A stretch of 64,000 nucleotides of DNA from Bog-756 sp963813525 (GTDB lineage: Bacteria > Actinomycetota > Acidimicrobiia > Acidimicrobiales > RAAP-2), in assembly GCA_963813525.1 (NCBI GenBank), contig CAWEZI010000005.1, forward strand, positions 992,001 to 1,056,000, read 5' to 3'. The notes under the pieces were generated by a model, which ran no database searches, had not been told where the DNA came from, and saw only the letters and a program-made list of their open reading frames with translations. How positions within the stretch are numbered: the stretch's first letter is position 1; every line of letters starts with the position of its first letter. Of the stretch, positions 42,258-49,914 are shown one piece after another. The position numbers and the translations under genes are program-made.

Positions 42258-42263
42258 TAGGCT
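42258..42263 (+). promoter_or_regulatory. Candidate -10 box (TAGGCT) of the lpd-E2-lipBA operon
   Basis: TANNNT hexamer in the only sizeable gap upstream of the lipoate operon. A start near 42270 would put about 45 bases before the short leader ORF. Confidence 0.35.
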
Positions 42264-42315
42264 GTGACCCGAAGGCATGGTCAAAACCCCCTTCGGACCA
42301 GCCCATTGATTTCGG

Positions 42316-42393
42316 ATGACGACGGAGATCTACACGACGATGGAGAACAGCATCCTGACGGAAGCCGGCAAGGCCACAGAGGCAAAAGCGTGA
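42316..42393 (+). CDS. 25-codon leader ORF overlapping the lpd start
   Basis: ATG at 42316 opens a 25-residue frame (MTTEIYTTMENSILTEAGKA, then TEAKA) whose stop TGA overlaps the lpd GTG as GTGA. Codon choice and composition look peptide-like rather than random. It could be a small protein or a leader whose translation feeds ribosomes to lpd. No clear ribosome-binding site precedes it. Known families: none recognised. Confidence 0.4.
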   Translation: MTTEIYTTMENSILTEAGKATEAKA

Positions 42394-43853
42394 CGACGAC
42401 CCCACCGGGAGGATCCGAGGGGCGAGCCAACGACCGCTTCGACGTGGTCGTCATCGGCGGCGGCCCCGGGGGCTACGCCACCGCTCTGTACGGCGCGTCG
42501 GCCGGCTTGTCGGTGGCCATCGTCGAGAGGGACAAAGTGGGCGGGACCTGTCTCCACCGCGGGTGCGTACCGGCCAAGGAATTCCTGGAGACCGCAGCCG
42601 TCTTCCGCACGGTGAGCGGTTCGTCCCGGTTCGGTGTCAACGCCGGGGGCAAGAAGGACAAGCCCCCGTCCATCGACTTCTCGGTGAGCCAGTCCCGCAA
42701 GCAGGACGTGGTGGATCAGCTGTTCAAGGGTCTGGCCGGGCTCCTCAAGGGGCGGGGCATCGAGGTGTTTTCGGGAACGGGCACCCTGCTGGCCGACCAC
42801 CGGGTCCGGATCAGCCACGACGACGGCACCACCAGCGAGATCAGCGGCGCCGACGTGGTTCTGGCCGCCGGGTCGGTGCCCCGCACCATCCCCGGGTTCG
42901 AGGTCGACGGCACTCTGGTCATGACTTCCGATGAGGTTCTCGACCTCGACAGCCTTCCCGACTCGGTGGCCGTCGTCGGTGGTGGCGCCATCGGATGCGA
43001 GTTCGCCTCACTGCTCAGTGACCTCGGCACCGCGGTGACCGTCTTCGAAGCACTGCCCACCATTCTCAACGGTTGCGACGAGGACATCGTGCGGACGGTG
43101 GCTCGCTCCTTCAAGAAGCGCGGGATCGACGTGAAGACCGGCGTGCAGCTCCAGGGCCATACCCCCGACCCCTCCGGAAAGTCGACGACCGTCTCCTACG
43201 GCGACGGCGAGAAGTTGGAGGTTGGCGCGGTGGTGGTGTCGGTCGGGCGTCGTCCCCGTACCGAGGATCTCCTCGAGGAGGGCACCGGGGTGGAGGTCGA
43301 CGAGCGCGGCTTTGTCGTCGCCGATGAGACCATGCGTACGGCTGCGTCCGGGGTGTGGGCGGTGGGCGATGTGGTGGCCGGTACTCCCCAGCTGGCCCAC
43401 GTCGGCTTCGCCGAGGGGATCCTGGTGGTCAAAGGCATCCTCGGCGAACCGGCTCTCCCCGTCGACTACGGACGCGTCCCCTGGGCCATCTACTGCCATC
43501 CCGAGGTGGCCTTCGCCGGGCTGACCGAGGCAGCGGCCAAGGAGGCCGGTTTCGACGTGATCGTGAAGAAGGACCCGTTCGGCGGGAACAGCCGGGCTCG
43601 CATCATCGGGGACACCGAGGGGTTGGTCAAGGTGGTGGGCGAGCGGTTGCCCGACGGGTCCACCGGCCGCATCCTGGGTGTCCACATGGTCGGCCCCTGG
43701 GTGACCGAACAGCTCGGGGCCGGCTACCTGGCGGTCAACTGGGAGGCCACGGCGGAAGAGGTGGCCCAGTTCATCCAGCCGCACCCGTCGCTGTCGGAGG
43801 CCTTCGGCGAGACTGTGTTGGCTCTGACCGGAAGGGGACTGCACGTTGGCTGA
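42390..43853 (+). CDS. lpdA: Dihydrolipoamide dehydrogenase (E3)
   Basis: 487 residues. The FAD motif is VVVIGGGPGGYATAL, the redox disulfide is GGTCLHRGCVPAK (C54, C59), the NAD site is VAVVGGGAIGCEFASLL, a second FAD block is VWAVGDV, and the C-terminal HPSLSEAFGE holds the His-Glu pair. E3 reoxidises dihydrolipoamide on E2 with NAD. The GTG at 42390 is preceded by AGAGG and overlaps the leader ORF stop. E2 follows with a TTG start inside the lpd stop region. This is likely the shared E3 for the pyruvate and other 2-oxoacid complexes. Confidence 0.95.
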   Translation: MTTTPPGGSEGRANDRFDVVVIGGGPGGYATALYGASAGLSVAIVERDKVGGTCLHRGCVPAKEFLETAAVFRTVSGSSRFGVNAGGKKDKPPSIDFSVSQSRKQDVVDQLFKGLAGLLKGRGIEVFSGTGTLLADHRVRISHDDGTTSEISGADVVLAAGSVPRTIPGFEVDGTLVMTSDEVLDLDSLPDSVAVVGGGAIGCEFASLLSDLGTAVTVFEALPTILNGCDEDIVRTVARSFKKRGIDVKTGVQLQGHTPDPSGKSTTVSYGDGEKLEVGAVVVSVGRRPRTEDLLEEGTGVEVDERGFVVADETMRTAASGVWAVGDVVAGTPQLAHVGFAEGILVVKGILGEPALPVDYGRVPWAIYCHPEVAFAGLTEAAAKEAGFDVIVKKDPFGGNSRARIIGDTEGLVKVVGERLPDGSTGRILGVHMVGPWVTEQLGAGYLAVNWEATAEEVAQFIQPHPSLSEAFGETVLALTGRGLHVG

Positions 43854-45390
43854 CGTGACCATGCCGCAACTCGGCGAGACGGTGACCGAGGGGACCATCA
43901 CCAAGTGGTTCAAGGCCGTGGGCGACCAGGTCCATCGCGACGAGCCGCTGTTCGAGGTGTCGACCGACAAGGTCGATTCGGAGGTGCCTTCGCCCGCCGA
44001 CGGGGTTCTCACCTCCATCCTGGTGGAAGAGGGCGACACCGTCGAGGTGGGTGTGACCCTGGCGGTGATCGGCGATGGTGCTTCCGCCAACGGTTCCACG
44101 ACCACTGCCCCTCCGAGCTCGGCCCCGGTACCGCCATCGACCCCGGCCCAGCCGACACCCCCGCCCGTTCCTTCCGCTTCTGTCCCGCCTTCGCCGCCGC
44201 CGGCGGCGGCGACTTCGACTGTCCTGGCCGACATTGCCGTGGCCGATGACAAGCTGCCCCCCTCCGACCACACCGGCGACCCGTCACCGGCACCGACCAC
44301 CGAGGTGCCCCCGGCGGCGGTTCTGCACACCTCGGGCCAGGGGCTGGTTCTCTCGCCGGTTGTGCGGCGGCTTCTCAACGAACACCGTATCGACCCCTCG
44401 ACCCTGACCGGAACCGGCCTGGGGGGCCGGATCACCCGGGAGGATGTCGACCGGGCCATCGCCCGGGGCGGTGCGGTCGCCCCGCCTGTCGAGAGGGCGC
44501 CGGTCGCTGCGCCGGTCGAGACGGCGCCGCCGGCGGGGGCGCCGGTCAGCACAGCGCCGGTGAGCACAGCGCCGGTCAGCACAGCGCCGGTGGGCACAGC
44601 GCCGGTCAGCACAGCGCCGGTCAGCACAGCGCCGGTGGGCACAGCGCCGGTCAGCACGGCCGACGGGAGAGCTGCGCCCCGGGACGAGGTGGTCCCCTTC
44701 ACCAACATTCGCCGCCGGACGGCGGAGCACATGGTCCGGTCCAAGGCCACCTCGGCCCACACCCTGATGGTCAAGGAGATCGATTACGAGCGCGTCGAGC
44801 AGGTGCGCCGAGCTCACAGCGACGGCTTCATGGCCGAGGAGGGCTTCCGCCTCAGCTACCTCCCCTTCGCAGCCCGGGCGGCGGTGGATGCGTTGGCCGA
44901 ATTTCCCCACCTCAACTCATCGGTCGGGGAGGACAGCCTCATCGTCCACCACGACATCAATCTGGGGATCGCCGTCGACCTCGACAACGAAGGGCTCATC
45001 GTCCCCGTCGTCCACAACGCCGAGGAGCTCAACCTGCGGGGCATGGCCCGTCGCATCCGCGACCTGGCCGACAGGGCCCGCAACAAGCGGTTGAGCCTCG
45101 ACGACATCAGCGGGGGCACCTTCTCCATCACCAACGCTGGTCCTTTTGGGACCCTTTTGACCGGAGCCATCATCAACCAACCCCAGGTGGCCATCCTCTC
45201 TACCGACGGGGTGGCTCGTAAGCCGGTGGTGGTCGCGCTTCCCGACGGCACCGAATCGATCACCATCCACTCGGTGGGTCTGGCGGCCATGACGTTCGAC
45301 CACCGGGCGGTGGACGGCGCCTACGTGGCCCGGTTCCTGGCGCGGATGTCGGAGATCCTCAACGACCGCGACTGGGCCGGCGAGCTCTAG
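43846..45390 (+). CDS. Dihydrolipoamide acyltransferase (E2) of a 2-oxoacid dehydrogenase complex
   Basis: 514 residues. One lipoyl domain (1-77) has the lipoylated Lys in STDKVDSE (K42). A long Pro/Ala/Thr linker follows, then an E1/E3-binding domain (about 168-207), a second linker made of APVST/APVGT repeats, and the catalytic domain (about 280-514) with FDHRAVDGA (H486, D490). In actinobacteria such E2s serve pyruvate and often also 2-oxoglutarate dehydrogenase. TTG start, overlapping the lpd stop by eight bases. The lipBA fusion follows 49 bases downstream, so the enzyme that lipoylates it is co-expressed. Confidence 0.93.
   Translation: MADVTMPQLGETVTEGTITKWFKAVGDQVHRDEPLFEVSTDKVDSEVPSPADGVLTSILVEEGDTVEVGVTLAVIGDGASANGSTTTAPPSSAPVPPSTPAQPTPPPVPSASVPPSPPPAAATSTVLADIAVADDKLPPSDHTGDPSPAPTTEVPPAAVLHTSGQGLVLSPVVRRLLNEHRIDPSTLTGTGLGGRITREDVDRAIARGGAVAPPVERAPVAAPVETAPPAGAPVSTAPVSTAPVSTAPVGTAPVSTAPVSTAPVGTAPVSTADGRAAPRDEVVPFTNIRRRTAEHMVRSKATSAHTLMVKEIDYERVEQVRRAHSDGFMAEEGFRLSYLPFAARAAVDALAEFPHLNSSVGEDSLIVHHDINLGIAVDLDNEGLIVPVVHNAEELNLRGMARRIRDLADRARNKRLSLDDISGGTFSITNAGPFGTLLTGAIINQPQVAILSTDGVARKPVVVALPDGTESITIHSVGLAAMTFDHRAVDGAYVARFLARMSEILNDRDWAGEL
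44539..44658 (+). repeat. 15-bp minisatellite in the E2 linker (8 units)
   Basis: Eight head-to-tail 15-bp units (GCGCCGGT followed by CAGCACA, GAGCACA or GGGCACA) encode the pentapeptide APVST or APVGT. Near-identity of the units predicts length variation between strains without loss of frame. Confidence 0.9.
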
Positions 45391-45439
45391 GGCTCACCCC
45401 GGTGGCGAGATCATCCGTGCGACGTCGGCCGATCCGGCC

Positions 45440-47176
45440 ATGAGGGTCCGTTGGCTGGGCCGACTGCCCTACCAGGAGGCGTGGGCCCTGCAACGGGCCA
45501 TCGCCTCGCGGTCGGACGACGACTACCTGCTCCTCCTCGAGCACCCTCACGTCTACACCGTCGGGGTGAACGGCGACATGGGCCACGTGTTGGTCGAGCC
45601 GGCGGCGGTGGGCGCCGACCTTGTCCATGTCGACCGGGGCGGTGACGTGACCTATCACGGACCGGGGCAGCTCATCGGTTACCCGGTGCGCAGCGTCGGC
45701 CGTGGTCCCCATCGTGGTGTCCACCACGTGCGCCAGGTGGAGGAGGTGGTCATCGGGGCGCTGGTGGCGCTCGGCCTCGACCAGGCGTCGGTCGGACGCC
45801 TGCCCGGCTACCCGGGCGTCTGGGTGGGACTCGACGAGGAGGATGCCGAGCGAGGTCCGCGCAAGATCGGCGCCGTCGGGGTCCGGACATCGCGGGGCCG
45901 CACCACCCACGGCTTCGCTCTCAATGTCGAGTGCGACCTGGCCATGTTCGGCCACATCGTCCCCTGCGGCATTGCCGATCGCCCGGTGACGTCGCTGCAC
46001 GCCGAAGGACACCCGGTGTCCATGGCCGAGGCGGTCGCCGCGGTGACGGCGTCGGCGCAGAAGGTGTGGGGAGTGGCCGACGACCTGCAGGCTGTCACCG
46101 ATTTCGGCCACTCCGACCACTCTGGTCACGCCAGCAGGGAAAGCGGCGGTGTGCCGGTGATCCTCGGGCGGGGTGGGAGTGACAGCGCTCTGCAACGACG
46201 TCTCCGCCGCACCGGCATCGATCCCGAGGGTGGTGTGCCGGTGGACGAGAGGAAACCGCCGTGGCTCCGTGTCAACGCCACCATGGGCCGCTCCTACCTC
46301 GACCTCCGCCACGACGTGCGTGATCTCGATCTGGTCACGGTGTGCGAAGAAGCCGGGTGCCCCAACATCTACGAATGCTGGTCCGACGGCACAGCCACCT
46401 TCATGATCAACGGCGCCGACTGCACCCGGGCATGCGGGTTCTGCCAGGTCGGAACCGGCCGGCCGCGGCCGCTCGATCCCGAAGAGCCCCTCCGGGTGGC
46501 CGAGGCGGTGGCCCGGCTGGGACTGGCCCACGCCGTCATCACCTGCGTGGCCCGCGACGACCTGCCCGACGGAGGGGCCAGTGGTTTCGCCGAGGTCATC
46601 GCGGCTGTCAGACGACGCACCCCCCGCACCACCATCGAAGTCCTCATCGCTGACTGCAAGGGCCACGGACCGTCACTGGCCACCGTGTTCGAGGCCCGCC
46701 CCGACGTCCTCAACCACAACATCGAGACGGTGGCCCGTCTGCAGAGGGCGGCGCGCCCCTCGGCCGGCTACGGGCGCAGTCTCGGGGTGCTGGCCAGGGC
46801 CAAGGATGCCGGTCTGACCACCAAGTCGGGCATGATCCTGGGAATGGGGGAGCGGATGGACGAAGTTCTGGCCACCTTAGCCGACCTGCGGGCGGTGGGG
46901 ACCGACATCGTCACCGTGGGCCAGTACATCCGGCCCAGCCGACGTCACCTGCCGGTAGCCCGCTGGTGGACCCCCGAGGAGTTCGAGGCCATCCGGACGG
47001 CCGGCATGGACATGGGCTTCTCCCACGTGCAGTCGTCCCCGCTCACCCGCTCGAGCTATCACGCCCGCCAGGCGATCGAGGCGGCCAGCCCGTCAGATGG
47101 TGATCGGGTGCCTACGCCGACCGGTCGGGCCGAGGCGGTGCCGGTGGCCTTCCGGGCCGTCGGGGCCCGATCATGA
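45440..47176 (+). CDS. Single-ORF fusion of octanoyltransferase LipB and lipoyl synthase LipA
   Basis: One uninterrupted 578-codon frame. Residues 1-220 are LipB: VDRGGDVTYHGPGQLIGYP, K142 in RKIGAVGVRT and the acyl Cys C176 in VPCGIADRPVTSL. After a linker (about 221-272) comes LipA: WLRVNATMGRSY, the auxiliary cluster C302-C307-C313 (VCEEAGCPNIYECW), the radical-SAM CxxxCxxC C328-C332-C335 (CTRACGFC), and RSSYH near the end. LipB puts octanoyl from ACP onto E2-type proteins, and LipA inserts two sulfurs. These are normally separate proteins. Internal GTG codons near 46232 could also yield LipA alone. It follows lpd and E2, and its stop overlaps the next ATG. Confidence 0.93.
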   Translation: MRVRWLGRLPYQEAWALQRAIASRSDDDYLLLLEHPHVYTVGVNGDMGHVLVEPAAVGADLVHVDRGGDVTYHGPGQLIGYPVRSVGRGPHRGVHHVRQVEEVVIGALVALGLDQASVGRLPGYPGVWVGLDEEDAERGPRKIGAVGVRTSRGRTTHGFALNVECDLAMFGHIVPCGIADRPVTSLHAEGHPVSMAEAVAAVTASAQKVWGVADDLQAVTDFGHSDHSGHASRESGGVPVILGRGGSDSALQRRLRRTGIDPEGGVPVDERKPPWLRVNATMGRSYLDLRHDVRDLDLVTVCEEAGCPNIYECWSDGTATFMINGADCTRACGFCQVGTGRPRPLDPEEPLRVAEAVARLGLAHAVITCVARDDLPDGGASGFAEVIAAVRRRTPRTTIEVLIADCKGHGPSLATVFEARPDVLNHNIETVARLQRAARPSAGYGRSLGVLARAKDAGLTTKSGMILGMGERMDEVLATLADLRAVGTDIVTVGQYIRPSRRHLPVARWWTPEEFEAIRTAGMDMGFSHVQSSPLTRSSYHARQAIEAASPSDGDRVPTPTGRAEAVPVAFRAVGARS

Positions 47177-48330
47177 GCGAACTCTCCCCGCAGGCGGTGG
47201 CGGCACGCGCTCAACGCATGCAACGTGTGCGCGAGCGGATGGACGAGTTGGGAGTCGACGCCCTACTTCTTTCGCACGGCGCCGATCTGCCATGGCTGAC
47301 CGGTTACCAGGCCATGCCCCTCGAGCGGCTGACCATGCTGGTCCTGCCCCGCACCGGTGACCCGGTACTGGTCGTACCGGCCTTGGAGGCGCCACGGGTG
47401 GCGGCGGCCGACGAACTGTTCTCGCTCCTCCCGTGGTCGGACAGCGAGGACCCCATCGAGCGGGTCGTCTCCTTGCTCACCGCCGCCGGTGGGACCGGGT
47501 CCCCCGCCTGTCTGGCCGTCTCCGATCGGGCCTGGGCAACGACAGTGCTGGCCCTGCAGCACCGGCTGCCCGAGGCCCGGTGGCGGGAGGCGTCCGGGGT
47601 GACCGCCCCCATCCGTGCCGTCAAGGATGCGGCGGAGCAGGACGTCCTGCGGGCCGCCGGCGCAGCAGCCGACCGGGTGGCGGCCGCCCTGCAATCAGGG
47701 GAGATCCCGCTGGTGGGTCGCACCGAGGCACAGGTGTCGGCGCGCCTGGCCGCTCTTCTGGTCGACGAAGGCCATCGCCACGTCAACTTTGCCATCGTAG
47801 GCAGCGGTCCCAACGCGGCCAGCCCGCACCACGAAGCCGGCGGCCGGGTCATCGGCCGTGACGAGACGGTGGTCTGCGACTTCGGCGGCACCCTCTTTCA
47901 CGAGGGGGATGTGGGCTACTGCTCGGACATCACCCGTACTGTGGTCACCGGCCAGCCGTCGTCGCAGGTGACCGAGTGTTACGACGTCCTGCACAGCGCC
48001 CAGCAGAGCGCGGTGGGGGCCGCCCGCTCGGGTGTCACCGCCGAGCATGTGGATGCGGTAGCCCGCTCCATCATCAGCGAGGCCGGGTTCGGCCATCTGT
48101 TCGTCCACCGGACCGGCCACGGGATCGGCATCGAGGAGCACGAGGATCCCTACCTGGTGGCCGGCAACACCGAAACCCTGCGCCCCGGTCACGCCTTTTC
48201 GGTTGAGCCGGGCATCTACTGGCCGGGTCGGTTCGGCATGCGTTTGGAGGACATCGTGGTCATCGATGACCGGGGCCTGCCCGAGCCGCTCAACCGAGCC
48301 GACCACGCGCTGGTCGTGGTCGACGTCTAG
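47173..48330 (+). CDS. M24 family Xaa-Pro aminopeptidase
   Basis: 385 residues with the creatinase-like N-domain (about 1-150) and the pita-bread C-domain. Metal ligands: Asp in CDFGG, Asp in YCSDITRTV, His in HRTGHGIGIEEHE, Glu in FSVEPGIYW and Glu in MRLEDIVV. It probably removes an N-terminal residue before proline in the cytoplasm. ATGA overlap with the lipBA gene makes it the fifth member of the operon, though a link with lipoate is not obvious; possibly it is simply coupled. Confidence 0.93.
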   Translation: MSELSPQAVAARAQRMQRVRERMDELGVDALLLSHGADLPWLTGYQAMPLERLTMLVLPRTGDPVLVVPALEAPRVAAADELFSLLPWSDSEDPIERVVSLLTAAGGTGSPACLAVSDRAWATTVLALQHRLPEARWREASGVTAPIRAVKDAAEQDVLRAAGAAADRVAAALQSGEIPLVGRTEAQVSARLAALLVDEGHRHVNFAIVGSGPNAASPHHEAGGRVIGRDETVVCDFGGTLFHEGDVGYCSDITRTVVTGQPSSQVTECYDVLHSAQQSAVGAARSGVTAEHVDAVARSIISEAGFGHLFVHRTGHGIGIEEHEDPYLVAGNTETLRPGHAFSVEPGIYWPGRFGMRLEDIVVIDDRGLPEPLNRADHALVVVDV

Positions 48331-48344
48331 GAAAGGCATCAGCC

Positions 48345-49070
48345 ATGGACCTGGGCATCGAGGGAAAGGCTGCCCTGGTGGTGGCCGGGTCACGCGGCCT
48401 GGGGCGGGCCACGGCCGAGGCTCTGGCCGCCGAGGGCGTACGGGTGATGGTGTCGGCCCGCAGCGCCGAGGAGTTGGAGAAGGTGCGGACGTCGTTGCGG
48501 TCGGGCGGCGCCGAAGTCGAGACCGCAGTGGCCGACATCACCGATCCATCGACCCCCGCCGCTCTGGTCGAGGCCACGGTGGCTGCCTTCGGAGGTGTCG
48601 ACATCGTCATCGCCAACGCCGGCGGTCCGCCACCGGGACGGGCTCTGGAGGTCGATGACGATGCTCTGGAAGCGGCCATCAACGCCAACTTGTTGTCGGC
48701 GGTGCGCTTGGCCCGCCACGCCGTGCCCCACATGCGGGAGCACGAGTGGGGACGTCTCTGTTTCATCACCTCGTACTCGGTGGTCCAGCCCGTTCCCACT
48801 CTGGCCCTGTCCAACACGGCCCGGGTCGGATTGTGGGCGTGGGCCAAAACGGCGGCACAGGACCTCGCTTCCGAGGAGAGCGGCATCACCCTCAACCTGG
48901 TCTGCCCGGGACCGCATACCACCGACCGGATGCGGGAGCTCGGAGGAGCCGGGGTGATGGGAGACCCCGCTGACTTGGGCAGCGTGGTGGCCTTCCTGTG
49001 CTCGCAGCAGGCGGCCTTTGTCAACGGCGCCGCCGTGGTGGTCGACGGGGGAGCGACACTCGCCCTGTAG
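48345..49070 (+). CDS. Atypical SDR-family protein without YxxxK
   Basis: 241 residues with an SDR fold. The cofactor loop is VVAGSRGLG, VSARS suggests NADP(H), IANAGGPPPG is in the NAG position, Ser is in FITSYSVVQP, and VNGAAVVVDGGATLAL ends it. At the catalytic site, however, LALSNTARVGL replaces YxxxK, so both Tyr and Lys are missing. SDRs with NAGGPPPG and LSN(x)xR form a recognisable subfamily often annotated as 3-oxoacyl-ACP reductase-like; their activity is unclear. SD AGGAAAGG precedes the ATG. Confidence 0.85.
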   Translation: MDLGIEGKAALVVAGSRGLGRATAEALAAEGVRVMVSARSAEELEKVRTSLRSGGAEVETAVADITDPSTPAALVEATVAAFGGVDIVIANAGGPPPGRALEVDDDALEAAINANLLSAVRLARHAVPHMREHEWGRLCFITSYSVVQPVPTLALSNTARVGLWAWAKTAAQDLASEESGITLNLVCPGPHTTDRMRELGGAGVMGDPADLGSVVAFLCSQQAAFVNGAAVVVDGGATLAL

Positions 49071-49190
49071 GTGCAGATCGGAAGGTCGACCGATGGCCGA
49101 GGCGCTCGAGCATGGCGACCAGGTCCGCACGCGGAGACGGTGGTCGACAGAGGCAGGTCGTTCAACACGCTTCTTGGTTGCTGACGCTCC

Positions 49191-49460
49191 TCACTGACTC
49201 GACTGATTCGGTTCTCCGCCGGATTGCCAGGTGCCCTTGAGTTTCATGGCTGACGAGAAGGGCATCGTTCCGATTCCTGTGAGGACCACGCTCAGTGGCA
49301 CACCGATACCGGTCAAGGCAAAGAGGGCAGCCAAGGGATAGAAGACGATGCTGGATGGAACCTGTAGAAAAAGGAGGCCGGCGATCGCCCACTTCTGTCG
49401 GCCAGTCAACTTTGCCTTCGGTGAGCTGGCATTGGAAGCGACCACGGATTCCGTTTCCAC
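49191..49460 (-). CDS. Small membrane protein of unknown function
   Basis: An 89-residue protein with two predicted helices (about 24-48 and 50-66) between a polar N-terminus and a short polar tail. The codon use and lower GC than its neighbours make this a weaker gene call. No family recognised. It lies between the SDR and the YdeI-like gene, in a 530-base stretch otherwise without clear genes. Confidence 0.5.
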   Translation of the reverse strand: METESVVASNASSPKAKLTGRQKWAIAGLLFLQVPSSIVFYPLAALFALTGIGVPLSVVLTGIGTMPFSSAMKLKGTWQSGGEPNQSSQ

Positions 49461-49589
49461 GCATCCTCATTTTATCTGAGTTGGTCAGGAGACAGGCTGG
49501 ACATGGTGGCTCCTCCGCTCCCAAATTGTTGACATCGAGATGTTACGCAGCTGGCTCGCACCATCGGATGCGGCCATGTCGGGGTCCGC

Positions 49590-49595
49590 TACCGT
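49590..49595 (+). promoter_or_regulatory. Predicted -10 box (TACCGT) of the YdeI-like gene
   Basis: TANNNT hexamer six bases before the GTG at 49602; leaderless-type promoter. Confidence 0.45.
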
Positions 49596-49601
49596 GTCCG
49601 T

Positions 49602-49868
49602 GTGAGCAGCCCGCGACTGCCCGGTGGGGTGGTACACAAGCTTCCAGGGGACTTGCGCAAGGCGCTGATCGCCAATCCCGCGGCACTCGATGCCTGGAGG
49701 GACATCACCCCTCTGGCTCGCAACGAGTTCATCTGCTGGGTCGAGGACGCCAAGCAGGATGTGACCCGCCAACGCCGCATTCGGCGGACCGGGGAGGAGC
49801 TGGAGGAAGGCCAGCGTCGACCCTGCTGCTGGCCAGGGTGTGCGCACCGTCAGCGCACCGGCAGTTAG
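49602..49868 (+). CDS. YdeI/OmpD-associated-like small protein
   Basis: An 88-residue protein containing LPGDLRKALIANPAALDAWR, then ITPLARNEFICWVEDAKQ and a C-terminal RPCCWPGC. This matches the C-terminal part of YdeI/OmpD-associated (bacteriocin-protection) proteins, which are usually longer when a DUF1905 domain precedes. Short stand-alone versions occur in actinobacteria. The cysteines CCxxxC and the following His may bind a metal. Function is not established. GTG start with a -10 box directly upstream. Confidence 0.75.
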   Translation: MSSPRLPGGVVHKLPGDLRKALIANPAALDAWRDITPLARNEFICWVEDAKQDVTRQRRIRRTGEELEEGQRRPCCWPGCAHRQRTGS

Positions 49869-49914
49869 CAGTCAGCTCGGTGCCTCCATCGGCCTGCCAC
49901 CCGAGTGACCGGAG

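Noticed and set aside
42264..42389. Extended N-terminus for lpd from GTG 42264
   Set aside because: The added residues are His/Asp/Gly-rich and not like any E3 N-terminus; GTG 42390 has AGAGG upstream and overlaps the leader ORF stop.
49529..49534. TTGACA as a -35 element upstream of the YdeI-like gene
   Set aside because: Exact hexamer, but no -10 lies 16-19 bases downstream, and the TACCGT box next to the GTG explains the start better.
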